Shown: positions 13,801 to 25,000 of the stretch, one piece after another
Layout of the letters: the number at the start of each line of letters is the position of its first letter
Numbering within the stretch: the first letter of the stretch is position 1
NCBI RefSeq assembly: GCF_032854445.1
Contig: NW_027018372.1
Span: 1-34,184, forward strand
Source: Liolophura sinensis
Lineage: Eukaryota; Mollusca; Polyplacophora; Chitonida; Chitonidae
DNA length: 34,184 nucleotides
Reading direction: 5' to 3'
Translations under genes and position numbers: made by a program
The notes under the pieces: generated by a model
Told to the model about the DNA's origin: nothing
Database searches by the model: none
Seen by the model: the letters and a program-made list of their open reading frames with translations, nothing else

Positions 13801-14497
13801 GTGGAAAAACTGTTCCAATGCTGCTGGTAAGAGGCTAATCCGACGTATTTTTTGACGAGAAATCGAATGGTGCAAACCCGCGTTGCTCTCCGACCAATAC
13901 TTTTGGCTGTAGCCACAAATGAATAATCATTGATGTCAAGATCACGTGCCCAGCAACGGCTTCTTACTCCATGGAAACCAAGGAAATTTGCAATTTTTCA
14001 ACAGCTGGAGATGCCTGGCCCAATTGCGCATCTTTTGGCACCTTATTGATGTGGGTCAGTGTTCAATTGTACTTTTTACAGCGGACTGTATCAAGTACCT
14101 TGTGTTTTTTTATATACAAATGGTGTGGTTTTTCTACATGTAGATAAAGACATTGAGTTTATCTTCGACTTAGAAGTAAGACAACTCCTGGGTGAGTTAA
14201 AATGGGCTTGGCCCAAAGATTTTGACGTCGTCTGGGCTACCGAAGGGCACATAACTTATAATGAAAAGTTGAATATAGTAATGACCAGTCGCGATTGTAC
14301 ATAGTTAATGTAGCCGATTTCAATTCGCAAAAACACCAGGCAAAAATCCAAAGTAGAAAAACTGTTCCAATGCTGTTGGTAAGAGGCTAATCCGACGTAT
14401 TTTTTGACGAGAAATCGAATGGTGCCAAACCGCGTTGCTCTCCGACCAATACTTTTGGCTGTAGCCACAAATGAATAATCATTGATGTCAAGATCAC
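7900..14497. repeat. Irregular stretch of monomers M15-M26, mostly H family
   Basis: Monomer starts are 7900, 8447, 8997, 9547, 10097, 10648, 11197, 11747, 12299, 12850, 13397 and 13946. M15-M18, M21, M22 and M24 carry gatgtc. M20, M23 and M26 are Q type, exactly three monomers apart, all with a cacc/gtag/ctgttgg tail. M19 and M25 are gcgcact copies. The rare tail ctgctga occurs after M17 (about 9425) and M22 (about 12175). The rare ccgtgttgc occurs after M18 (about 10028) and M22 (about 12230), so the M22 tail combines markers found separately in M17 and M18. No fixed higher-order period covers this stretch. Confidence 0.8.
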
Positions 14498-17249
14498 GTG
14501 CCCAGCAACGCTCTTACTCCATGGAAACCAAGGAAATTTGCAATTTTCAACAGCTGAGATGTCTGGCCCAATTGCGCATCTTTTGGCACCTTATTGATGT
14601 GGGTCAGTGTTCAATTGTACTTTTTACAGCGGGACTGTATCAAGTACCTTGTGTTTTTTTTATATACAAATGGTGTGGTTTTTCTACATGTAGATAAAGA
14701 CATTGAGTTTGTCTTCGACTTAGAAGTAAGACATTGGTGCTGTGAGTTAAAAGGGCTTGGCCCAAAGATTTGACGTCGTTTGTGCTACCGAAGGGCACAT
14801 AACTTATAATGAAAAGTTGAATATAGTAATGACCAGTCGCGATTGTACATAGTTAATGTAGCCGATTTCAATTCGCAAAAAGACCAGGCAAAAATCCAAA
14901 AGTGGAAAAAACTGTTCCAATGCTGCTGGTAAGAGGCTAATCCGACGTATTTTTTGACGAGAAATCGAATGGTGCAAACCGCGTTGCTCTCCGACCAATA
15001 CTTTTGGCTGTAGCCACAAATGAATAATCATTGATGTCAAGATCACGTGCCCAGCAACGGCTCTTACTCCATGGAAACCAAGGAAATTTGCAATTTTTTC
15101 AACAGCTGGAGATGTCTGGCCCAATTGCGCATCTTTTGGCACCTTATTGATGTGGGTCAGTGTTCAATTGTACTTTTTACAGCGGACTGTATCAAGTACC
15201 TTGTGTTTTTTTTATATACAAATGGTGTGGTTTTTCTACATGTAGATAAAGACATTGAGTTTGTCTTCGACTTAGAAGTAAGACATTTGCTGGGTGAGTT
15301 AAAAGGGCTTGGCCCAAAGATTTGACGTCGTTTGTGCTACCCGAAGGGCACATAACTTATAATGAAAGTTGAATATAGTAATGACCAGTCGCGATTGTAC
15401 ATAGTTAATGTAGCCGATTTCAATTCGCAAAAAGACCAGGCAAAAATCCAAAAGTGGAAAAACTGTTCCAATGCTGCTGGTAAGAGGCTAATCCGACGTA
15501 TTTTTTGACGAGAAAATCGAATGGTGCAAAACCGCGTTGCTCTCCGACCAATACTTTTGGCTGTAGCCACAAATGAATAATCATTGATGTCAAGATCACG
15601 TGCCCAGCAACGGCTCTTACTCCATGGAAACCAAGGAAATTTGCAATTTTTCAACAGCTGGAGATGCTGGCCCAATTGCGCATCTTTTGGCACCTTATTG
15701 ATGTGGGTCAGTGTTCAATTGTACTTTTTACAGCGCACTGTATCAAGTACCTTGTGTTTTTTTTATATACAAATGGTGGTGGGTTTTTCTACATGTAGAT
15801 AAAGACATTGAGTTTGTCTTCGACTTAGAAGTAAGACATTTGCTGGGTGAGTTAAATGGGCTTGGCCCAAAGATTTGACGTCGTCTGGGCTACCGAAGGG
15901 CACATAACGTATAATGAAAAGTTGAATATAGTAATGACCAGTCGCGATTGTACATAGTTAATGTAGCCGATTTCAATTCGCAAAAAGACCAGGCAAAAAT
16001 CCAAAAGTGGAAAAACTGTTCCAATGCTGCTGGTAAGAGGCTAATCCGACGTATTTTTTGACGAGAAATCGAATGGTGCAAACCGCGTTGCTCTCCGACC
16101 AATACTTTTGGCTGTAGCCACAAATGAATAATCATTGATGTCAAGATCACGTGCCCAGCAACGGCTCTTACTCCATGGAAACCAAGAAAATTTGCAATTT
16201 TTCAACAGCTGGAGATGCCTGGCCCAATTACGCATCTTTTGGCACCTTATTGATGTGGGTCAGTGTTCAATTGTACTTTTTACAGCGGACTGTATCAAGT
16301 ACCTTGTGTTTTTTTTATATACAAATGGTGTGGTTTTTCTACATGTAGATAAAGACATTGAGTTTATCTTCGACTTAGAAGTAAGACAACTCCTGGGTGA
16401 GTTAAATGGGCTTGGCCCAAAGATTTGACGTCGTCTGGGCTACCGAAGGCACATAACTTATAATGAAAAGTTGAATATAGTAATGACCAGTCGCGATTGT
16501 ACATAGTTAATGTAGCCGATTTCAATTCGCAAAAAGACCAGGCAAAAATCCAAAAGTGGAAAAACTGTTCCAATGCTGCTGGTAAGAGGCTAATCCGACG
16601 TATTTTTTGACGAAAAATCGAATGGTGCAAACCGCGTTGCTCTCCGACCAATACTTTTGGCTGTAGCCACAAATGAATAATCATTGATGTCAAGATCACG
16701 TGCCCAGCAACGGCTCTTACTCCATGGAAACCAAGGAAATTTGCAATTTCTCAACAGCTGGAGATGTCTGGCCCAATTGCGCATCTTTTGGCACCTTATT
16801 GATGTGGGTCAGTGTTCAATTGTACTTTTTACAGCGGACTGTATCAAGTACCTTGTGTTTTTTTTATATACAAATGGTGTGGTTTTTCTACATGTAGATA
16901 AAGACATTGAGTTTGTCTTCGACTTAGAAGTAAGACATTTGCTGGGTGAATTAAATGGGCTTGGCCCAAAGATTTGACGTCGTCTGTGCTACCGAAGGGC
17001 ACATAACTTAAGTGAAAAGTTGAATATAGTAATGACCAGTCGCGATTGTACATAGTTAATGTAGCCGATTTCAATTCGCAAAAAGACCAGGCAAAAATCC
17101 AAAAGTGGAAAAACTGTTCCAATGCTGCTGGTAAGAGGCTAATCCGACGTATTTTTTGACGAGAAATCGAATGGTGCAAACCGCGTTGCTCTCCGACCAA
17201 TACTTTTGGCTGTAGCCACAAATGAATAAATCATTGATGTCAAGATCAC
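14498..17249. repeat. Five-monomer block, first copy (M27-M31)
   Basis: Monomer starts are 14498, 15047, 15600, 16151 and 16700. M27 and M28 are H copies with the rare pair aaaagggctt and cgtttgtg. M29 has gcgcact and the rare acgtat. M30 is Q type with ttacgc, the variant ccaagaaaatttgc and an aaaatcg tail. M31 has tttctcaac, gaattaaat and gtctgtg. The M28-M31 order is repeated by M33-M36, and the M29-M31 order again by M49-M51. Confidence 0.85.
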
Positions 17250-17797
17250 GTGCCCAGCAACGGCTCTTACTCCATGGAAACCAAGGAAATTTGCAATTTT
17301 TCAACAGCTGGAGATGCCTGGCCCAATTGCGCATCTTTTGGCACCTTATTGATGTGGGTCAGTGTTCAATTGTACTTTTTACAGCGGACTGTATCAAGTA
17401 CCTTGTGTTTTTTTATATACAAATGGTGTGGTTTTTCTACATGTAGATAAAGACATTGAGTTTGTCTTCGACTTAGAAGTAAGACATTTGCTGGGTGAGT
17501 TAAAAGGGCTTGGCCCAAAGATTTGACGTCGTTTGTGCTACCGAAGGCACATAACTTATAATGAAAAGTTGCATATAGTAATGACCAGTCGCGATTGTAC
17601 ATAGTTAATGTAGCCGATTTCAATTCGCAAAAAGACCAGGCAAAAATCCAAAAGTGGAAAAACTGTTCCAATGCTGCTGGTAAGAGGCTAATCCGACGTA
17701 TTTTTTGACGAGAAATCGAATGGTGCAAACCGCGTTGCTCTCCGACCAATACTTTTGGCTGTAGCCACAAATGAATAATCATTGATGTCAAGATCAC
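17250..17797. repeat. Chimeric monomer M32 at a duplication junction
   Basis: The left part is M37-like: gatgcc, ttgcgc, gcggact and T7 at 17408-17414. The right part is M27/M28-like: gtttgtc with the diagnostic G at 17464, catttgctggg, aaaagggctt and cgtttgtg. The switch therefore lies between about 17414 and 17464. A crossover between an M37-type monomer and an M27-type monomer on a sister copy would give exactly this chimera and would also duplicate M28-M31. Confidence 0.75.
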
Positions 17798-18539
17798 GTG
17801 CCCAGCAACGGCTCTTACTCCATGGAAACCAAGGAAATTTGCAATTTTTCAACAGCTGGAGATGTCTGGCCAATTGCGCATCTTTGGCACTTATTGATGT
17901 GGGTCAGTGTTCAATTGTACTTTTTACAGCGGACTGTATCAAGTACCTTGTGTTTTTTTTATATACAAATGGTGTGGTTTTTCTACATGTAGATAAAGAC
18001 ATTGAGTTTGTCTTCGACTTAGAAGTAAGACATTTGCTGGGTGAGTTAAAAGGGCTTGGCCCAAAGATTTGACGTCGTTTGTGCTACCGAAGGGCACATA
18101 ACTTATAATGAAAAAGTTGAATATAGTAATGACCAGTCGCGATTGTACATAGTTAATGTAGCCGATTTCAATTCGCAAAAAGACCAGGCAAAAATCCAAA
18201 AGTGGAAAAACTGTTCCAATGCTGCTGGTAAGAGGCTAATCCGACGTATTTTTTGACGAGAAATCGAATGGTGCAAACCGCGTTGCTCTCCGACCAATAC
18301 TTTTGGCTGTAGCCACAAATGAATAATCATTGATGTCAAGATCACGTGCCCAGCAACGGCTCTTACTCCATGGAAACCAAGGAAATTTGCAATTTTTCAA
18401 CAGCTGGAGATGCCTGGCCCAATTGCGCATCTTTTGCACCTTATTGATGTGGGTCAGTGTTCAATTGTACTTTTTACAGCGCACTGTATCAAGTACCTTG
18501 TGTTTTTTTTATATACAAATGTGTGGTTTTTCTACATGT

Positions 18540-18866
18540 AGATAAAGACATTGAGTTTGTCTTCGACTTAGAAGTAAGACATTTGCTGGGTGAGTTAAAT
18601 GGGCTTGGCCCAAAGATTGACGTCGTCTGGGCTACCGAAGGGCACATAACGTATAATGAAAAGTTGAATATAGTAATGACCAGTCGCGATTGGTACATAG
18701 TTAATGTAGCCGATTTCAATTCGCAAAAAGACCAGGCAAAAATCCAAAAGTGGAAAAACTGTTCCAATGCTGCTGGTAAGAGGCTAATCCGACGTATTTT
18801 TTGACGAGAAATCGAATGGTGCAAACCGCGTTGCTCTCCGACCAATACTTTTGGCTGTAGCCACAA
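18540..18866 (+). pseudogene. Decayed serpin-like coding fragment, best-preserved copy (M34 to M35)
   Basis: In this copy two private indels happen to join frames that are separate in the consensus monomer, so the segment reads continuously from VDKDIEF to GKRLIRRIF (stop at 18802-18804). Motifs in order are LLGELN, then VVWATEGHITYNEKLNIV, then YIVNVADF, then QAKIQKW and AAGKRLIRRIF. After a frame change at the stop come NRVAL and, after another, SDQYFW. The serpin family shows a similar order with similar spacing: LL..L near helix D, ANalfvq.g, ..F before a vDF motif, the helix F INxWV with its conserved Trp, TxGKI, then TRlvLvNAiyFk. About 100 of the usual 370-400 residues are represented, with no reactive-centre region. 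The motif order is seen; the family call is inference from memory of the pattern. It could be chance or another fold. The consensus needs at least three frameshifts and cannot make a serpin. Confidence 0.45.
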
Positions 18867-21792
18867 ATGAATAATCATTGATGTCAAGATCACGTGCCAG
18901 CAACGGCTCTTACTCCATGGAAACCAAGGAAATTTGCAATTTTTCAACAGCTGGAGATGCCTGGCCCAATTACGCATCTTTTGGCACCTTATTGATGTGG
19001 GTCAGTGTTCAATTGTACTTTTTACAGCGGACTGTATCAAGTACCTTGTGTTTTTTTTTATATACAAATGGTGTGGTTTTTCTACATGTAGATAAAGACA
19101 TTGAGTTTATCTTCGACTTAGAAGTAAGACAACTCCTGGGTGAGTTAAATGGGCTTGGCCCAAAGATTTGACGTCGTCTGGGCTACCGAAGGGCACATAA
19201 CTTATAATGAAAAGTTGAATATAGTAATGACCAGTCGCGATTGTACATAGTTAATGTAGCCGATTTCAATTCGCAAAAAGACCAGGCAAAAATCCAAAAA
19301 GTGGAAAAAACTGTTCCAATGCTGCTGGTAAGAGGCTAATCCGACGTATTTTTTGACGAAAAATCGAATGGTGCAAACCGCGTTGCTCTCCGACCAATAC
19401 TTTTGGCTGTAGCCACAAATGAATAATCATTGATGTCAAGATCACGTGCCCAGCAACGGCTCTTACTCCATGGAAACCAAGGAATTTGCAATTTCTCAAC
19501 AGCTGGAGATGTCTGGCCCAATTGCGCATCTTTTGGGCACCTTATTGATGTGGGTCAGTGTTCAATTGTACTTTTTACAGCGGACTGTATCAAGTACCTT
19601 GTGTTTTTTTTATATACAAATGGTGTGGTTTTTCTACATGTAGATAAAGACATTGAGTTTGTCTTCGACTTAGAAGTAAGACATTTGCTGGGTGAATTAA
19701 ATGGGCTTGGCCCAAAGATTTGACGTCGTCTGTGCTACCGAAGGGCACATAACTTATAGTGAAAAGTTGAATATAGTAATGACCAGTCGCGATTGTACAT
19801 AGTTAATGTAGCCGATTTCAATTCGCAAAAAGACCAGGCAAAAATCCAAAAGTGGAAAAACTGTTCCAATGCTGCTGGTAAGAGGCTAATCCGACGTATT
19901 TTTTGACGAGAAATCGAATGGTGCAAACCGCGTTGCTCTCCGACCAATACTTTTGGCTGTAGCCACAAATGAATAATCATTGATGTCAAGATCACGTGCC
20001 CAGCAACGGCTCTTACTCCATGGAAACCAAGGAAATTTGCAATTTTTCAACAGCTGGAGATGCCTGGCCCAATTGCGCATCTTTTGGCACCTTATTGATG
20101 TGGGTCAGTGTTCAATTGTACTTTTTACAGCGGACTGTATCAAGTACCTTGTGTTTTTTTATATACAAATGGTGTGGTTTTTCTACATGTAGATAAAGAC
20201 ATTGAGTTTATCTTCGACTTAGAAGTAAGACAACTCCTGGGTGAGTTAAATGGGCTTGGCCCAAAGATTTGACGTCGTCTGGGCTACCGAAGGGCACATA
20301 ACTTATAATGAAAAGTTGAATATAGTAATGACCAGTCGCGATTGTACATAGTTAATGTAGCCGATTTCAATTCGCAAAAAGACCAGGCAAAAATCCAAAA
20401 GTGGAAAAACTGTTCCAATGCTGCTGGTAAGAGGCTAATCCGACGTATTTTTTGACGAGAAATCGAATGGTGCAAACCGCGTTGCTCTCCGACCAATACT
20501 TTTGGCTGTAGCCACAAATGAATAATCATTGATGTCAAGATCACGTGCCCAGCAACGGCTCTTACTCCATGGAAACCAAGGAAATTTGCAATTTTTCAAC
20601 AGCTGGAGATGCCTGGCCCAATTACGCATCTTTTGGCACCTTATTGATGTGGGTCAGTGTTCAATTGTACTTTTTACAGCGCACTGTATCAAGTACCTTG
20701 TGTTTTTTTTATATACAAATGGTGTGGTTTTTCTACATGTAGATAAAGACATTGAGTTTGTCTTCGACTTAGAAGTAAGACATTTGCTGGGTGAGTTAAA
20801 TGGGCTTGGCCCAAAGATTTGACGTCGTCTGGGCTACCGAAGGGCACATAACTTATAATGAAAAGTTGAATATAGTAATGACCAGTCGCGATTGTACATA
20901 GTTAATGTAGCCGATTTCAATTCGCAAAAAGACCAGGCAAAAATCCAAAAGTGGAAAAACTGTTCCAATGCTGCTGGTAAGAGGCTAATCCGACGTATTT
21001 TTTGACGAGAAATCGAATGGTGCAAACCGCGTTGCTCTCCGACCAATACTTTTGGCTGTAGCCACAAATGAATAATCATTGATGTCAAGATCACGTGCCC
21101 AGCAACGGCTCTTACTCCATGGAAACCAAGGAAATTTGCAATTTTTCAACAGCTGGAGATGCCTGGCCCAATTGCGCATCTTTTGGCACCTTATTGATGT
21201 GGGTCAGTGTTCAATTGTACTTTTTACAGCGGACTGTATCAAGTACCTTGTGTTTTTTTTATATACAAATGGTGTGGTTTTTCTACATGTAGATAAAGAC
21301 ATTGAGTTTGTCTTCGACTTAGAAGTAAGACATTTGCTGGGTGAGTTAAATGGGCTTGGCCCAAAGATTTGACGTCGTCTGGGCTACCGAAGGGCACATA
21401 ACTTATAATGAAAAGTTGAATATAGTAATGACCAGTCGCGATTGTACATAGTTAATGTAGCCGAATTCAATTCGCAAAAAGACCAGGCAAAAATCCAAAA
21501 GTAGAAAAACTGTTCCAATGCTGTTGGTAAGAGGCTAATCCGACGTATTTTTTGACGAGAAATCGAATGGTGCAAACCGCGTTGCTCTCCGACCAATACT
21601 TTTGGCTGTAGCCACAAATGAATAATCATTGATGTCAAGATCACGTGCCCAGCAACGGCTCTTACTCCATGGAAACCAAGGAAATTTGCAATTTTTCAAC
21701 AGCTGGAGATGTCTGGCCCAATTGCGCATCTTTTGGCACCTTATTGATGTGGGTCAGTGTTCAATTGTACTTTTTACAGCGGACTGTATCAA

Positions 21793-21842
21793 GTACCTTG
21801 TGTTTTTTTTATATACAAATGGTGTGGTTTTTCTACATGTAG
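21793..21842 (+). other. Possible small fossil intron inside the monomer (shown in M40)
   Basis: The 50-bp segment begins GTACCT, contains the T8 run and a second pyrimidine run, and ends CTACATGTAG. Removing it would join QRTVS directly to NKDIEFVF in one frame (phase 1) and would shorten the region before LLGELN to a spacing closer to that of serpins. The donor is weak, AA before GTACCT rather than GTAAGT, and no transcript evidence exists. The same segment occurs in every monomer. Confidence 0.25.
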
Positions 21843-22025
21843 ATAAAGACATTGAGTTTGTCTTCGACTTAGAAGTAAGACATTTGCTGGGTGAGTTAAA
21901 TGGGCTTGGCCCAAAGATTTGACGTCGTCTGGGCTACCGAAGGGCACATAACTTATAATGAAAAGTTGAATATAGTAATGACCAGTCGCGATTGTACATA
22001 GTTAATGTAGCCGATTTCAATTCGC

Positions 22026-22059
22026 AAAAAGACCAGGCAAAAATCCAAAAGTGGAAAAA
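22026..22059. other. A-tract cluster, candidate curved DNA (shown in M40)
   Basis: Four A tracts of 5, 5, 4 and 5 bases occupy 22026-22030, 22039-22043, 22047-22050 and 22055-22059. Their centres are about 13, 8 and 8 bp apart, averaging near one helical turn. Roughly phased A tracts bend DNA, a common property of satellites linked to nucleosome positioning. The cluster recurs once per monomer. Confidence 0.5.
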
Positions 22060-25000
22060 CTGTTCCAATGCTGCTGGTAAGAGGCTAATCCGACGTATTT
22101 TTTGACGAGAAATCGAATGGTGCAAACCGCGTTGCTCTCCGACCAATACTTTTGGCTGTAGCCACAAATGAATAATCATTGATGTCAAGATCACGTGCCC
22201 AGCAACGGCTCTTACTCCATGGAAACCAAGGAAATTTGCAATTTTTCAACAGCTGGAGATGTCTGGCCCAATTGCGCATCTTTTGGCACCTTATTGATGT
22301 GGGTCAGTGTTCAATTGTACTTTTTACAGCGGACTGTATCAAGTACCTTGTGTTTTTTTTATATACAAATGGTGTGGTTTTTCTACATGTAGATAAAGAC
22401 ATTGAGTTTGTCTTCGACTTAGAAGTAAGACATTTGCTGGGTGAGTTAAATGGGCTTGGCCCAAAGATTTGACGTCGTCTGGGCTACCGAAGGGCACATA
22501 ACTTATAATGAAAAGTTGAATATAGTAATGACCAGTCGCGATTGTACATAGTTAATGTAGCCGATTTCAATTCGCAAAAAGACCAGGCAAAAATCCAAAA
22601 GTGGAAAAACTGTTCCAATGCTGCTGATAAGAGGCTAATCCGACGTATTTTTTGACGAGAAATCGAATGGTGCAAACCGCGTTGCTCTCCGACCAATACT
22701 TTTGGCTGTAGCCACAAATGAATAATCATTGATGTCAAGATCACGTGCCCAGCAACGGCTCTTACTCCATGGAAACCAAGGAAATTTGCAATTTTTCAAC
22801 AGCTGGAGATGCCTGGCCCAATTGCGTATCTTTTGGCACCTTATTGATGTGGGTCAGTGTTCAATTGTACTTTTTACAGCGCACTGTATCAAGTACCTTG
22901 TGTTTTTTTTATATACAAATGGTGTGGTTTTTCTACATGTAGATAAAGACATTGAGTTTGTCTTCGACTTAGAAGTAAGACATTTGCTGGGTGAGTTAAA
23001 TGGGCTTGGCCCAAAGATTTGACGTCGTCTGGGCTACCGAAGGGCACATAATTTATAAAGAAAAGTTGAATATAGTAATGACCAGTCGCGATTGTACATA
23101 GTTAATGTAGCCCATTTCAATTCGCAAAAACACCAGGCAAAAATCCAAAAGTGGAAAAACTGTTCCAATGCTGCTGGTAAGAGGCTAATCCGACGTATTT
23201 TTTGACGAGAAATCGAATGGTGCAAACCGCGTTGCTCTCCGACCAATACTTTTGGCTGTAGCCACAAATGAATAATCATTGATGTCAAGATCACGTGCCC
23301 AGCAACGGCTCTTACTCCATGGAAACCAAGGAAATTTGCAATTTTTCAACAGCTGGAGATGCCTGGCCCAATTGCGCATCTTTTGGCACCTTATTGATGT
23401 GGGTCAGTGTTCAATTGTACTTTTTACAGCGGACTGTATCAAGTACCTTGTGTTTTTTTATATACAAATGGTGTGGTTTTTCTACATGTAGATAAAGACA
23501 TTGAGTTTATCTTCGACTTAGAAGTAAGACAACTCCTGGGTGAGTTAAATGGGCTTGGCCCAAAGATTTGACGTCGTCTGGGCTACCGAAGGGCACATAA
23601 CTTATAATGAAAAGTTGAATATAGTAATGACCAGTCGCGATTGTACATAGTTAATGTAGCCGATTTCAATTCGCAAAAACACCAGGCAAAAATCCAAAAG
23701 TGGAAAAACTGTTCCAATGCTGCTGGTAAGAGGCTAATCCGACGTATTTTTTGACGAGAAATCGAATGGTGCAAACCGCGTTGCTCTCCGACCAATACTT
23801 TTGGCTGTAGCCACAAATGAATAATCATTGATGTCAAGATCACGTGCCCAGCAACGGCTCTTACTCCATGGAAACCAAGGAAATTTGCAATTTTTCAACA
23901 GCTGGAGATGCCTGGCCCAATTGCGCATCTTTTGGCACCTTATTGATGTGGGTCAGTGTTCAATTGTACTTTTTACAGCGCACTGTATCAAGTACCTTGT
24001 GTTTTTTTTATATACAAATGGTGTGGTTTTTCTACATGTAGATAAAGACATTGAGTTTGTCTTCGACTTAGAAGTAAGACATTTGCTGGGTGAGTTAAAT
24101 GGGCTTGGCCCAAAGATTTGACGTCGTCTGGGCTACCGAAGGGCACATAACTTATAATGAAAAGTTGAATATAGTAATGACCAGTCGCGATTGTACATAG
24201 TTAATGTAGCCGATTTCAATTCGCAAAAAGACCAGGCAAAAATCCAAAAGTGGAAAAACTGTTCCAATGCTGCTGGTAAGAGGCTAATCCGACGTATTTT
24301 TTGACGAGAAATCGAATGGTGCAAACCGCGTTGCTCTCCGACCAATACTTTTGGCTGTAGCCACAAATGAATAATCATTGATGTCAAGATCACGTGCCCA
24401 GCAACGGCTCTTACTCCATGGAAACCAAGGAAATTTGCAATTTTTCAACAGCTGAAGATGCCTGGCCCAATTACGCATCTTTTGGCACCTTATTGATGTG
24501 GGTCAGTGTTCAATTGTACTTTTTACAGCGGACTGTATCAAGTACCTTGTGTTTTTTTTATATACAAATGGTGTGGTTTTTCTACATGTAGATAAAGACA
24601 TTGAGTTTATTTTCGACTTAGAAGTAAGACAACTCCTGGGTGAGTTAAATGGGCTTGGCCCAAAGATTTGACGTCGTCTGGGCTACCGAAGGGCACATAA
24701 CTTATAATGAAAAGTTGAATATAGTAATGACCAGTCGCGATTGTACATAGTTAATGTAGCCGATTTCAATTCGCAAAAAGACCAGGCAAAAATCCAAAAG
24801 TAGAAAAACTGTTCCAATGCTGTTGGTAAGAGGCTAATCCGACGTATTTTTTGACGAGAAATTGAATGGTGCAAACCGCGTTGCTCTCCGACCAATACTT
24901 TTGGCTGTAGCCACAAATGAATAATCATTGATGTCAAGATCACGTGCCCAGCAACGGCTCTTACTCCATGGAAACCAAGGAAATTTGCAATTTTTCAACA

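Larger units (their letters stand above)
17250..19995. repeat. Five-monomer block, second copy (M32-M36)
   Basis: Monomer starts are 17250, 17798, 18346, 18894 and 19446. M33-M36 match M28-M31 at offsets of 2743-2751 bp: aaaagggctt with cgtttgtg, then acgtat, then a ttacgc Q copy with aaaatcg, then tttctcaac with gaattaaat. M32 matches M27 only in its second half. M34-M36 also form the start of the 15-monomer higher-order repeat, so this copy lies at the junction of two levels of organisation. Confidence 0.85.
21645..22194. repeat. Representative clean monomer (M40) with internal map
   Basis: This copy has the consensus length and no obvious private indel. Landmarks in order: GTGCCCAGCAACGG start; 8-bp palindrome TCCATGGA at 21666-21673; a caattg-containing stretch; T8 at 21803-21810; 10-bp palindrome CTACATGTAG at 21833-21842; the serpin-like LLGELN codons ending near 21901; GACGTC at 21931-21936; the EGHITYNEKL codons just after; the YIVNVADF codons around 22000-22020; an A-tract cluster at 22026-22059; the GKRLI codons; then CACGTG spanning the junction with M41. 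There is no frame open across the unit. Confidence 0.85.

Noticed and set aside
21861-21880. CENP-B box candidate at TTCGACTTAGAAGTAAG
   Set aside because: TTCG and the A five bases later fit the first half of the box, but the required CGGG is absent. A half match of this size is expected by chance.
21885-21900. Splice-donor-like GGTGAGT after the LLG codons
   Set aside because: It matches a donor consensus but lies inside the LLGELN codons, and removing what follows would delete the conserved-looking motif, so coincidence is likelier.
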